From Cardiocondyla obscurior (taxonomy: Eukaryota > Arthropoda > Insecta > Hymenoptera > Formicidae): a stretch of DNA of 64,000 nt. Below are positions 27,801 to 40,292 of this stretch, one piece after another. The translations under genes and the position numbers were made by a program. The stretch spans positions 10,111,001 to 10,175,000 of the forward strand of contig NC_091865.1 of the NCBI RefSeq assembly GCF_019399895.1, written 5' to 3'. How positions within the stretch are numbered: position 1 is the stretch's first letter; the number at the start of each line of letters is the position of its first letter. The notes under the pieces are model-generated. The model did not search any database and was not told the origin of the DNA. It saw only the letters and a list, made by a program, of their open reading frames with translations.

Positions 27801-29690
27801 TTTCAGCGTGAGGAAAAAGGGACTAAGTCAATAGACGGCGATATTCGAAGTTGACTGCCGGGTAAAAAGACTTAAAGTGCCGAAATACAGAAAAATTGTA
27901 TTCGATGATTAGTTGGGGTTGCGTGCGAGAAAAGTAAAGTCTCTCATGAGAGCGTCTGCCGCGAGCGAGAAAGCCCTCGTATACTCATTTCAGTGAGATC
28001 TCGAGGGCGTGACGGGATACGAAAGTAGAAGTGGAGGAGAAGAAGAAAGAAGCGATACGCGGCGCGGCGGGACGCGGGGTAAGGCACGGGGTAAGGCTGG
28101 CGAGCGAAAAAAAGAAAAACTGATTGCATGTACCCACGCGCAACACTCAATTCAGATAATGGAATGACTTGATCGTACTACCACCTTCATCTTCGCGCGC
28201 GTACATCGTCTACCACCAGGCAAGGCCGGTTACCTTGACGGAATAAATTGGCGCGCACGGTGCGTCACCTCCACCCGCTCGAATTTTAATAATAAAGCTG
28301 CGGGAACATCCGGCTCTCGCGAGTCTACCCTTCTCTTTCTTTTCTCCGCTCTCCCTGTTAGTGCATCGACTTAACAGAGAGAGTTTAATAGTCGGCGGAT
28401 GATTAATTACGCCTGTATCTGCGAGCTCGTATATTTTGAGAAGTATATATCGCCTAACCGCGTACCTCGTCTTCCTTTTAATACGAATACAGCCAATTTT
28501 GAATGATCGCGCTTCTCGTTACGCCGATCGAATTTTTTCGAAAGACACGCGTGCGCGTAAAGGCAATGATAAACGATAACTATAATGGTAATAGAGAAAT
28601 TAAAACCCAGTGGCCAAGCGCTTTAACCTCCGCATGATAAATAATATCGGAAATAATCGATAAGAATAAAAAAGCGATATGTTTTTCAGCGTCAGTGAAC
28701 CGGTCGTGCGTCAGCAATCTACAATCTCAAGATTATGACGATCGAATAAAATTATACCCTAAATTAGGTGGACACGTGTACCGGACAGTTGGCGCCAAAT
28801 TGCGCGCACCTTTCACGAACAAGCGAAGCAAGCCCGTCTCGTTCAATCATTCCGAGATGAATCACCCTCCCGCGAGAGCTCTCCCTGTACCAGAAGACAA
28901 GACATTCTCCTCTCTAACAGGCCACTCTCCTTGCCTTCTCGCTACTCACGATCAGCGCGGTAGAAAACGAACGGTGGAAACAAACCGGCGCGGCGTCGTC
29001 ATAACAAACAGGACGGATTACACGGTAAAAAGCGAATCGTTCACTCATCTATAATTTCGAGACGCGAGCGATCGTGCGTGATAATCGACGTCGACCAGAC
29101 GTTCGCGCGTTTGCACTTGCAGAAAAGCCAATGACATGCGAAGGCTGTTTCTTGATCGATACAGACGTATTGAGTATTGAGCGCAAGTATTTAACATTTT
29201 TAATATGAACTTCGAAAGATTAAGAAGTCATCGTTCCTAACAAATATATTAATTTCATATATTTTTTTAATAATATATATCAAATGTTGCGTTAACAATC
29301 AAAAATTGTCCGGTGTTAAAAATATCTTCTACTTAATTTAATATATATTTAAAAAGAAGAAAGAGTAGTTTCTTCCATTCAAGCGAACTATATAATAGCA
29401 TTGCACTGCGAATAACTAAAAAAAAAAATTAAAAAAAGAAGCACCGAGCTAAGCCGCAATATGGCGAACGAAGTGGTATAACCCGACCCAACTACTACAT
29501 CTTTCTTTTACGTTTCTCGCACGGCCTGTGCCCTTCACAGCCTAAGTGCTTCCCTTACCTACCGCCTATCCGTCTCTGCCTTTGCCTATCTTTCCGTTTC
29601 TTTGCATCGCGTTCAAGCCCTTTCTCAAAGCGCCTTAATACGCTCAAGAGATGCTTTTTCTCAAGTTACGGCAGATACCTTTCTCTCTCT

Positions 29691-29709
29691 CTTTCTCCCT
29701 CTCTCCCTG
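29691..29709. repeat. CT-rich microsatellite
   Basis: A CT dinucleotide run interrupted by TTT and CCC lies in a longer pyrimidine-rich segment. Confidence 0.7.
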
Positions 29710-31458
29710 CCTTAATTTATTCGATCTTTTATTCTTTACATATATCACTTGAGCTCCGTCAACATGTTTAAAATTCTCTTACTAGCTACCATATCATTTA
29801 CTTATCGTTATGCAATACGACTCATCATTTTCTATTAAAATGTACAATCTTTTTATGAATTTTATATCATTTTCCCAGATGACATGATAATTTACTGGCT
29901 TGTGTTAAAAACTGCCGTTATTTCCTTAAGAGGTGGCATTTCTGCTATTTATAAAGACACGTAACTCTCGCATATCTCATTCATTATCGTAACGCGAATC
30001 GATCTACTCGAAGACCATGGCGCCGGAGATTAAGACTATTAGATCGAAGACTCTCTATCCATTTAATTCTGTTATTTTATCCACCTCGGTCGTGGCTCTA
30101 CCTTATCTCCCCGAATACCTCGCTCGCCCTTCATTGCGAGCGTTACCTCCCTTCGCCGTATCTCCCCGCCCGTTTATCTCCTGCGAGTCTCGCGTATTCC
30201 CTTCTGCCCTCCCTCCGTTTATCTATTCGTTCGCCACGGCATGCCCTTCGTAACCCTCTCTTTTTCCGACTATCTGTCTCTGTCTCCGCACTTCCGTGTT
30301 TCGTAATACGAGTATTCCGCGCGAATCGCACTTATGCCCTATGGTAAATCGCTATCGCGATATCCTCATGTGTATACATATATCAGATTCAATCGTTGCA
30401 TAATCGATGTACGACGTCGCATTGTCTTGCATCTACGCGCCTCAAACTCTCGTCCGCATCACCAATGATACATTAGTTATTCGATTTATCCTCCCCCCCT
30501 TTTGCGCCTAGCTGTGCTTTTTCTTTCTCTCTTCAAATCTCTTTTTTTTTTTTTTTTTTTTACCCTCCTCCTTTACGGCTTACCCTCGCTCTAACCGCGC
30601 CTTGTTTTCTAAATCTATCCTATTTGGATCCCTACCTTGAGTCCTCTAATACACGATCAAAGATCCTCCTATCTTCTCTCCTCTCGATCCTCGACGAATC
30701 TTCGTCTCAGCTTGAATTCGTCCTCTTCTCTCGCTTCTTTCCCCGCTCGCTCTCTCGCGTCCTCTTTATCCTGGCCCTTGTCGCGTTCCCTCTTTTTCTC
30801 GCTTTCCTGCTGTCTCCTTCACGCCATCTCGCTCGCGTTTGACGATCGTCCTCTACGGCTCTCTCCTTCGCACCGCCTTTCCCCGTTACGATCCGACGGA
30901 GCCGCGCCGCTGGCGGCACGGAAAAAAGGCGGCCCTAAAAGAACTTCATATTTTTTATGCTCTGACAGCGACTTGGGTGGTCCAAAATGGCCGCCAATGA
31001 TGTAATATAGTGCTTTCGCCGCGAGAGAGCCTCTCCTTCCCTCGTCACTCCGGCGCGGCGGCGTATATAGAGTTAAATCTACCGTCTGCCTCTCCCCCGA
31101 GGGCCCGGCTGACCGAACCAGGGACCCTCTTCTTTCTCGTACACAGCAAAACCTTAACCACCTACTCCTAACCGCGCGCGTGTTTGTCGGATCCTACTGC
31201 CGGGTTCTCCCGGGCTCTCCCGGGGCATGTAATTACTCGAGGCACGATGTCTTTCGGCTCTCTTTTGCTCCTTCGGTCCGTATCTTTTACCACTCCCCGT
31301 TTGTTCGCGTATGTGGGAAAACTGCGGGGCGGCGACATATAAATTTGTTGCCGTGTATGGCGGTTGACAACGGCGACGTGGCCCCATGGGATGATGCGCT
31401 CTTGTACGTGTGTAATTTACAAAGCCCAGCGCTACCTGCCCGAATTCGATACCCGGCC

Positions 31459-31479
31459 GAGGGCTGAGGGCTGAGGGCT
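31459..31479. repeat. Three tandem copies of the heptamer GAGGGCT
   Basis: Three perfect copies of GAGGGCT are followed by a degenerate fourth (GAAGGCC). It is a short GC-rich minisatellite with no visible function. Confidence 0.9.
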
Positions 31480-34400
31480 GAAGGCCGAGGTAGAATAACA
31501 TGGGTTCCCTCGGAGCAGACTTCTTTCTTATTGCCATTATGAGTCGAGGAAATCCGAAAGTTAATTTAATCCACCGCACGAACGCGGATTGGAACATTCA
31601 CGTTGCGTCGAGACTTCCTTTTTTTTTCTTTTTTCTTTTTTAATTTACGCGCGAGTCGTGCAATCGTAAAATGTAATTATTTTATTGAACGAACCGTATT
31701 TAAAAGTTTCGCAACCTCCGGCAAACCGGAAACAGTCGTTTTAATACGCGATACGTCGCAAACGTATTCCAGCCGCGTAATTAAGTGCTCGATTAAATAA
31801 TTAACTAAGTAATTTTTCAAACGCTATCTCGAGATGCGAGCATTTTGACAAGCTATTAACGTCGAAAATCCGTCAATCGCCGATATATCATCGTTGGACG
31901 ATCGGTCATCCGTGATCCATGACCTATTACCGTTCGCATCATCAATTCTTCATTCGTACATTCGAGTCTGTCGTGTCTTACACGATGACTCAATAGAGCC
32001 GCTCGTCGCGTTGGAGACAATAAACAGTCGGACCGTAAACAGCTGAAAAAAAAGTACCAATTTTTTTTTTTTTTTTTTTTTTCAAGGCTTATCGCTATCA
32101 TTAAAGTTACGACTCGCCTTGAAGCGATGACAGACTGTAATCGGAGAACGTGCAAGAAAACCTAACGGCGCGCGTCGGAGCGCAAACACGGTTCAAACGG
32201 ATCAGTTTTTAATCTATAATTCTATATTATAAGATGTGTGATTTTTAACATCACTCGTATTACACAAAGCAAGACCTTTAAAAACAATAACGTAAACGTG
32301 ATTTATAATAATTATTTTAATAGCGTAGATTTATATCAATGCCGTGTCCATGAAATGTGACAATCAACCTTACGCCTTACGGCTTTGAAAGGAAGAAATG
32401 TCGACTATTAGATCGCAGGACGGTTTAAAAAGAAAATGATTATCCTTCGGCATTCTTTACGACGTGGACATGATAGACGGAAAGAGAGAGCCTTAAACTC
32501 AAAGACGCCGCGCTCATCCCGACAGGTAAAATATTTTGAAAGGTCAGCAAGATAATTATCTTCAATTTTCGCGGGGAAACTGAGGGAACTTAAATATTAT
32601 ACTTTGCATTAGATACACTTCCTGCTGCAGTTCAAAAGATAGAAGGACCCATCCAGCGTTAATCGCGATAGCTTCGAATAACTAAGAATTTATGTCGTAC
32701 AATGCTGATAATTAACAATAGGAGCCGCTTTTTTTCTGCGAGCTAGCCGTTTCGTAAATGTAACGAGGGTGAAACGTCGAAGTCGATACGTCACGCGATA
32801 CAACGTCCCAATAGATATCTAATTTCTAACGATATTTTTCGAGTTCACCGAAATAGACACGTGAAATTACAAACGCCAGCAATTTCTCATTGCGACTGCG
32901 GAAACGGGAGAAACCGAGATTGTACCCCTTGTAAAAGATCCGCCATGTTACTGGCTCCGTGGAAAGAAGGATTTTTGAGATTATTTCCAGGAGAAATAGG
33001 ACGCATCGTGCCAGATTCCAACCGGCACCGACTGTGCACTACCATTTGCAGCAGTTTACTAATTCCACGCCCATCCTAAGTTTTACGGCCGACCGACCGA
33101 CTGGACCACTGAGAGCAATCGCCCTGTCGGGGAAGCTGGGTGTTTATCCGCTGAGGGAAATCTCGGACAAACGCAGAACGGAAACCAATATCCCGCGAGC
33201 GTTGCGGTTATGCCCTCTCGAATTAAGACGGCGCGGTAAGAAAAAAAAAAAAAAAAGCGGACGAGAAACGAGTCTAAAGGGATCTTGGAACAATTCGCGA
33301 TGGCGTCTTCTCTAAAATAAACGTCTACTCGATCCGTCTTTCCTCCGAACGACAATGAACTTCCTGCCCGATGTGTCGAATCGTAATTGCAATAAAATCT
33401 ATTCTTTATTACGTAAATTATTTAACACGCCGACTAAATGGAGATAACTTATATATTGAATATCAATTTGATAACACTTGCGATGGATCGTAATTAAAAA
33501 TATTCAACGTTTGAATGTGCGCGTACGTCTTTAAGCAATACAGTATATAATTATTTATAATTCGCAGTTACAAATAAACGGGATTCCTTAGCGGCTTTAT
33601 TGTCAGCGGAATAATAAGCGTTGTGCGATTGCGTGTGCACCGCCGCGCATCGCACAAATTGACAAACACCCCCGCTAGGAACGCATAAAAATGTAATAAT
33701 GGAATGGTATATAGTTTATTGCCTGCGTCAAGATCGTATCGCGTTATTGTTCGCAGTTCTTTCTCGCAGAACGGCAGCCGGGCAAGGAGTAGAATAATGA
33801 GGTGGCGCGGTGCGGCTGTTCAAACATGGCCGATGACGGTCCCTAAGGGCGAATCATTCCCGCACGCCGCGTTTCCTCCTTTCTTCCTCTCGCGCAATTT
33901 TCTCTACAATATCGCGATTTGACATGCGCAGTATTCTCGCAAAGACCTTCCCCGAGATAGTCCCGCAAAGTGCACCTCCCTTTTTTTTTTTCCTTTTTTT
34001 TTTGTCTCGAAGAAAAATTACAACTAACCGAAATTGCGGCGAGTTCACCGCAGCAATTACCCTGCGTTATTAAATTAATATCGCGGACACGTCCACGGGG
34101 GATTATGTTGGTCGTTGTCACGCAGATCCATTGAGCGATAAAGCGGAATTCCGTCGTCAGAAACTCGCGGTGTCATTTTCTTATCCGACCTATCTCGTCA
34201 AATCTGTCTGTCATTTCCGATAGCTATTCATCCGCGGTGTTGCAGAACAGGGAAGGAAAGGAAAAAAAAAGGGAAAAAAAAGAAAAAAAGAAACGGAGAC
34301 AATGATACTATTATACCTGTCTTATTCGCGACGTTCTCGTGCCTACGTGTGGTAATGGTGCACAAATTTCAACGCGCGTGAACGTACGTATGATTAACGA

Positions 34401-36116
34401 GGGGTTTTACCGATGGCACTTTTGCCATCATCGTCTGTATCCTCCCCGTGAATCGATCTGCCGCAGAAAAAAAAATATCGTTTCAGAAACACCGCGAGGA
34501 GCCTATCAATTTAAACTTTGTCTCTCGCCCAATCTCAAAAGTCGCGTAATCGGCCCCGCGACGCGGATAATCGACCACAGCAATTACTCTACATTTTTTT
34601 TTTTGCAACCTGTTCTCATACAGAACGTTTCAAATAATTCTTGCTTAAAAAAAATATTCTACAGACTCGAAATAGCCGTCTTTCTTTCGTGGCATTTTAA
34701 TTATTAACACTTAGATCCTGATTCAAGTCGTAAAGCACATTTTCTAGAGCGCAATTGAAATGAAGGGAAGAATACTTTTGGTTCACCCTCAGCCCGGTTT
34801 ACCTTCGGTTTGAATCGCCCTGTACGCATACCGCAGGATAATATATCAGCTGCCTCCTTCGATCGTTCGCGATTGTATCCTGCGCAGAAGGCGCGAGCAA
34901 GTGGTTTTAATCGTGTACACAATTTATTGCGCGTTTTTCTTTTTTTCCCTTTCTTTTCTTTTTTTTTTTTTTAATGAACACGAGATCTGAATCGATCCCT
35001 TCCGATCTTTCACGAGCCACCGTCTTCATTACCATAATATACGAAGATAGCAGCGCACTGTTAACCGTAAGAGAAATTGAATCAATTTCCCTAATAACAA
35101 GGTGTTAAATGACGACCGACTAGCATGGCGCATCGATTATTATTCCACTGTCAATCGATCATAGCACATTCCCGCTCATCTCAGGATACATTATTAATAC
35201 TTAATTAATTTTATATCGCGAGAAGAAATAAGTATTCTCACTCGAGAATAATGAAAATAATCAAGTTTCTACATGGTGACATAACGACTTCACTCGTATT
35301 AAAAGACAGTATCCAGCTTTATTAATTTCGTTGTATGCGACATAGTATATTTAGTGTTAAAACTCACGTTCACTTGTGGAAGCATTCTTTCTAAATGAAC
35401 GAATATAACAGTTTACTAAAGAATCGCGTAGGAGTCAAAAGCAAAAGAAACATATACTACACTCGGAATTCAGATAGCAAAATTTTAACGACCGAGTATG
35501 CTAATTACGTGCAGCGGGCGTTTTATCACCATTTCGAATCGTAATCGCTCGCTATCACGCCAACGCAACCGCGGGAAATTTTTCTCGCACGCGCGAAATT
35601 GTACGATGCAATTTGCAAATTATGTAACATTTTTCGCGACGCGGTCGCTGCGCGAATCCACAACCGATCGTCTTCATCATCGTAACACGCGCCCGAGATA
35701 AGAGGCGAGCATTATATCTTCTTCACGGACCTCGGCGAGGCTGTGCTTTCGGTATAATTTTGTCATTAAACTCTACCCGCATGCTTTTTGCATACCCTTC
35801 TACCTTTTTCCTTCACTCGCTGAAAAGTCGAAGGTAAGCCAACCATACGTGGGGACAGACGATATAATAATAATTTTTTATTGCACGAAGCAGTATGAAA
35901 CTTTCGATTTTTGATTAAATAAATAACAAAATCATTGTTCGGTATTCCAAATTTTTATGCTCGGACAGTCTACAAGTATAATAATTTTAATATAACGAGT
36001 ATAACTTTAAATTTAAAGTCTCGAAAAAAGTTGATAAATACATTTCACGACAAGGTTATTCTTTAACAGTTTGAAAGCTGAAGCTTAAGTCTCATTAAAT
36101 TCCCGTATAGATCCAT

Positions 36117-37371
36117 CCCCGTGATGGTAGAGACGCAAGACGAGAAGCCGGTCAAGCGGCAGGAGGAGAAGGAGGACCATGGATCCGGTGATGATAATGA
36201 TTCCGACGATGATAGACGGCTCGTTATTACTATACGCGTTCACGTGAACAGGGAGGGGGACAGGCGGCCAGCGTGTTCGTGTTTTAGAGCTGGGAGCGAT
36301 TGGTCGACGCCATTACTCACACCGTTTGCGTCTGCCACATGGTCCGATAGGTCTCGTCTCATCGTTACCTTCCTTCCTCTCTCGATCTTTGCACTCTCGC
36401 TTCGGTCTACTTCTCCTTCCAACCCTTTCATCGTTCCCTGCTCTTTCTTCCTCTCTTTCTAGGACACCTTTTACTTCCCTTTGCCTCTCTCGCGTCATCT
36501 TCTCTTCGACTTTCGCTCCTTCTTACATGATCACCCCGGCCATTTCTTCCATCCTCTTCTCCCGTCCCTTCAGACTTTCAAACGCGAGATCTGACGGCTG
36601 TATCGTACCTCCTTAGGGCGCGTATTTTATTTGGCGCGCTCGCACCCGCGGCCCTTCAATTACCTCGTATGTAATTCGAATGAGGAAGAACAATTGCTAT
36701 ATTAGACGCTCGTCGGGTGGGTGTATTAATATATTTTACTTACAACGCGCGATCGCAGCTTGATTACTTTTATTCCATTTATTATTTTCTTTAAGACAAA
36801 CGCGGGGAAACGCATCGGCCTGCTGTGCCGATTCAATGACGGCGCGATGTCGCTCTTCCGTTTATGCGGCAAAATCAAGTTTGGTAAGAAATTAAAATGT
36901 AGATCTGACGAATTTAGCTTTGATGTCGCACCTGAGACTGATATCTGTCAATCGCAAATGCTATATTTCATTCTCCCTTTGTCTGCTGATTCCATCGTCG
37001 TTGTCGACATTCGCGAAGCATGATACAACATGAAAGTCGGTTTGCGCGCGACATTATGAAGATGTCCTCGACGTACGATTACGATGGAAATAACGATGAG
37101 TACAAGACGGACGACGGCGATGGTCGCAGCAGCGTGCGAAGCATTTACGAATATTTCTACCGTCGCTCGCGAACGCGTGTATTATCTGATGGCACCGACA
37201 TACGTCTTCGCTGTCAACCGATCGTTAAAGGAGCAATCAGAGTTGCTCGGATATCTTGGCCAGCTTGGATTCTCCTCTTCTTTTTTTCTTTCTTCCTTCC
37301 TTTTTATTTTTTTTTTTTTTTTCTCCCTTCTGTCGTTTTCTTCTTCGTTATCTCCCTTGAACAATTATAAC
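36117..37371 (+). other. Region with exon-like segments of an unidentified transcript
   Basis: Two pieces stand out. At 36117, after CGTATAG, an open frame starts at the ATG at 36124 and runs through a charged peptide (many Glu, Asp, Lys and Arg) for about 40 codons before becoming Pro/Ser-rich low-complexity sequence. At about 36797-36881, a segment after a T-rich tract and CTTTAAG ends in TTTG|GTAAGA. Its frame 1 is open (reads TNAGKRIGLLCRF and on), and so is frame 3. No third exon with matching phase could be fixed, and no family is recognised. A further open frame from 37020 reads Asp/Tyr-rich sequence and then low complexity. Confidence 0.3.
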
Positions 37372-38775
37372 CACTTGCACACAAATGTGCAAAAGTAATT
37401 AATATCTATGAGGATGAATTACATCTTACTTAAAAAATTATCTCTTAAAATAATAAATTATTACAATAAATTAATATAAATTAATGCAGGTTAATCGTAA
37501 TCATTATCGTCGCGGAGTATATGCAATAAAACTTGTAAAAAAATTAGAGAAATTCAAGAAGACAATAACTTTCAAGGGTGCAAATTTAACGGATCGGCAA
37601 AACTTTCAGTTACATTCAATATGTCTCAATGATTCTGCGATTTGCGCGAGAATTTCAAGGATTTTTCGATACGATATCCGACGCGATTTCTCCGCGTAGG
37701 GTTTATACGAGCGTTTATATATTCCCCAGGGATCTGAGGTGATCTCCCGGCCAACCGTTCTCTCTTTTATTACGTGACAATATTGCGAACGCTTCTTGCG
37801 GGCAATAATGTGCCTTAAGATTCGCGCCAGATGTCACCGGCGCGTATAGCAGGTCACATATACGAGACCGAAATCGTAGATAGGATTCTACGTGGCAATA
37901 TCACGCCGCTCATCCGCACATCGTTTTTCTCGCACTCGCTCTTTCATAATCGTCCGGATATATTTGCCGACGACACGTGCACGAAACGGCTTAGAAAACT
38001 TGGTGCGAGCACCGTCGCATCATTTCGCGCCGAGGGATCGGCCAGGCCGAGTCCTTTTACTCGCAAAAGTTCTTTACAGTACCGCAGTTAAAGCGCGATG
38101 CGTTTAGGGTACATTTAAATTCAATAATCTATATCTATAATCCACAAACTTCTTAATAAATGATGTTTGTACAGTAATAAAAAAAGCTAACTTGAAATAA
38201 AAATTAAGCAAAACTTGTTTTCCCAACTAAAAATCTATACACATACTTTTTTCTCTGAAATTTTGAATAAAATATTTAAACTTGTGGTTTTAATGCATTT
38301 TGATATAAAAATATCGTATAAAAATAATATAAAATAGCATTATCGAGATCTGAATAAAACAATTAAAGTAAAAATTCAAAACACGTGCGCGATGTCAATA
38401 TTTCATATTAAAATTACTTTAACTAAAATTATTTAGTACAATTTTACTAAAATTGTTGTACTATATAATAAATATGTTATGCTTAATTATTTGCTCATGT
38501 GCACATTATATACGTAAAAAAATGTGATAGCAACTTAAAGTTACTTGCACTGCCATCTTGGATGGCTGTTCTCAAGCTTTTCTCTGATATTTCTATCAGT
38601 TATCGATATTTTTGACTGAATTCAGAAAGTTAACTAAATACCAATGGATAACTTAATGATCGAATTTTATAATTAAGATTGTAACCCAATATTATTTTTA
38701 TTTATTTATTTAAATGTCGATAAATCATTCTACAAAACTTATCTGTTTGTGATGGAAACTATCAGAGTTGCTTAC

Positions 38776-38806
<31 letters not shown>

Positions 38807-39046
38807 CCATAAAAATGGTAATACCAATTTAATATCTTTTTTTCAATTTTTCGAGACAACTATTAAATTTATTCAAGGATTTTTAATAATATATCATGGC
38901 TTATTTTTTCATTCAATGAATTAAAAAAAAATTACCTTACTTTCTGGTAGTACATGAAATAAAATTATGATCTTTCGAGATCTAGCCGAGCTAGCGTTCA
39001 AATGCATACATCATGTAGCAGCACATCTTATTTCTAAGCAGCTCTA
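37372..39046. other. Gene-poor AT-rich DNA with the NAC-alpha 3' flank at its right end
   Basis: No coding exon is recognised. From about 38.1 kb the base composition changes to AT-rich and CpG-poor, matching the genes to the right rather than the long region to the left. A 26-A run is at 38781-38806. On the minus strand several overlapping AATAAA hexamers lie at about 38696-38711, a plausible polyadenylation region for NAC-alpha, whose stop is at 39047. Confidence 0.5.
38781..38806. repeat. Poly(A) run of 26
   Basis: An uninterrupted A run lies in the 3' flank of NAC-alpha. It is either simple-sequence expansion or the tail of an old retroposed insert; no insert body or target-site duplication could be seen. 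Confidence 0.9.
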
Positions 39047-40292
39047 TCACATTGTCAACTCCTAAAACAATTAACAGACGAGTTGTCTTAATTTTTATTC
39101 TATTAATAAAAGTATATAATCAAAACTGTTGAAATAATTATAAAATTTCATAAAAATATACTGCAAAACTTACCATGATAGCATTGACGATGTCATTTTG
39201 ATTATTCTTAAGAGCTTTAATAGCTTTTCCCCGCGATACATTAGCTTGACACATAACCAAATCAACATCTTTCTCTTCCACACCTGTCTCATCTACTTCT
39301 TCTTCTGACTCTTCTTGTATTGGGGCAACAACCTAGCATCACAATATAAAAATGTAGTATTAATTAATATTATACAATTAATACTATTTCCAAATAAGCA
39401 TATATTATTCTGTAATCACATGTCTTACCGTTGTACTACCGCCCGCTTCAGTAGCTGGGATTACTGGGGGTTCTTTAAATTTCTCAGCTGCTGCTACTTG
39501 AGCTTGTTGACTGAGATCTTCAATCTGTACAGAAAATTATTAATACATATAAAAATACAAATTATTTAAACTTACATAGTAGCAAATAATTGTCTAATAT
39601 CAGTCTGCCAAGGTATTTATCAACATTTATTTTCTGTAATAATTAGCGAAACATACCAAATCATCATATTTCGTTTAATAGATACATAATACTGTTAAAT
39701 TATTTTATTATATTTCTTACCTTTGCTTCACCAAAAACTATATATGTGTCTGAAGCTGGATTCTTCAAAACATCTGGCTTGTTTATAACAAATAGAATGT
39801 TTTTTGACTTGCGAATGGTTACTCTGTTAACTCCTTGTACCTGCAATAAACAACAGTCTTAAATTTTTTTCTTAAAAATAAAATAAAAATTAAAAAATTT
39901 TCTTAAAAATAAAATTAAAATAAAATAAAAATAAAATAAAAAATTCTTAAAAATAAAGTAAAAATTTCTAAAAAAAAAAAAAAAAAAATTAAGAAATTTA
40001 GTTTGTAATACGATTTGTAACACGATAGTTTAATTACCGGCTTCAATCCTAATTTGCTCATAAGCTTTCGGGCTTTCTTTTCGCCACGACTCTGCTTAGC
40101 CTTAGATACCATATCAATGGGAAGTCCAGTAACTGTTGCACCAGGGAAACCCACGGTACCAGCTTCCCTGCCATCTTCTAATTCCGGAATAGTTTCGTCT
40201 GAATCAGAATCGGTAGCAGAGCCGAGACCTACTAGCTCGACCTTGGTAGGCTCTGAACTTGCTGCCTTGTCAAGTTCCGTTAATTCTGGCAT
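39047..40292 (-). CDS. NACA: Nascent polypeptide-associated complex subunit alpha (NAC-alpha)
   Basis: NAC-alpha pairs with NAC-beta (BTF3) at the ribosome exit tunnel, shields nascent chains and limits mistargeting to the ER. Five coding exons were followed: 40292-40038, 39840-39721, 39524-39429, 39332-39174 and 39061-39047. All junctions are phase 0 and the total is 214 aa, the usual family length. Residues 1-60 are acidic. The basic ribosome-contact stretch (KAKQSRGEKKARKLMSKLGL) leads into the NAC domain (about 69-133, with VQGVNRVTIRKSKNILFVI). The C-terminus is the UBA domain (about 177-214) ending in the family signature NAIMELTM. A 5' UTR acceptor (TTTTTCCAG) lies at 40311, so at least one upstream non-coding exon exists. 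It is divergent from NUP42, about 1.3 kb away. Confidence 0.97.

Larger units (their letters stand above)
23779..36116. other. Long stretch with no recognisable gene
   Basis: No coherent coding exons were found on either strand. The sequence is mostly CpG-rich, with many homopolymer runs (26404-26420 A, 30542-30562 T, 32061-32082 T), an (AATT)7 microsatellite, CT-rich tracts and a short heptamer repeat. Isolated good donor-like sites exist (for example AAG|GTAAGC at about 35836) but could not be joined to acceptors and open frames. It could be intergenic regulatory DNA or an intron. Confidence 0.5.

Noticed and set aside
28695..29054. 119-codon plus-strand frame after TTTTTCAG
   Set aside because: It has a non-ATG start, no domain and no donor or partner exon found. 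The composition looks non-coding.
4817..30983. Identical 14-mer CGACTTGGGTGGTC at 4817 and 30970
   Set aside because: A shared 14-mer is expected several times by chance in 64 kb, and the flanks do not align.
14781..33830. Recurrent ATGGC sites in similar context (14785, 20991, 24376, 25257, 29461, 30989, 33827) suggesting PHO/YY1 or Polycomb response elements
   Set aside because: The core motif is short and its frequency is near expectation. No clear cluster with GAGA sites was seen.
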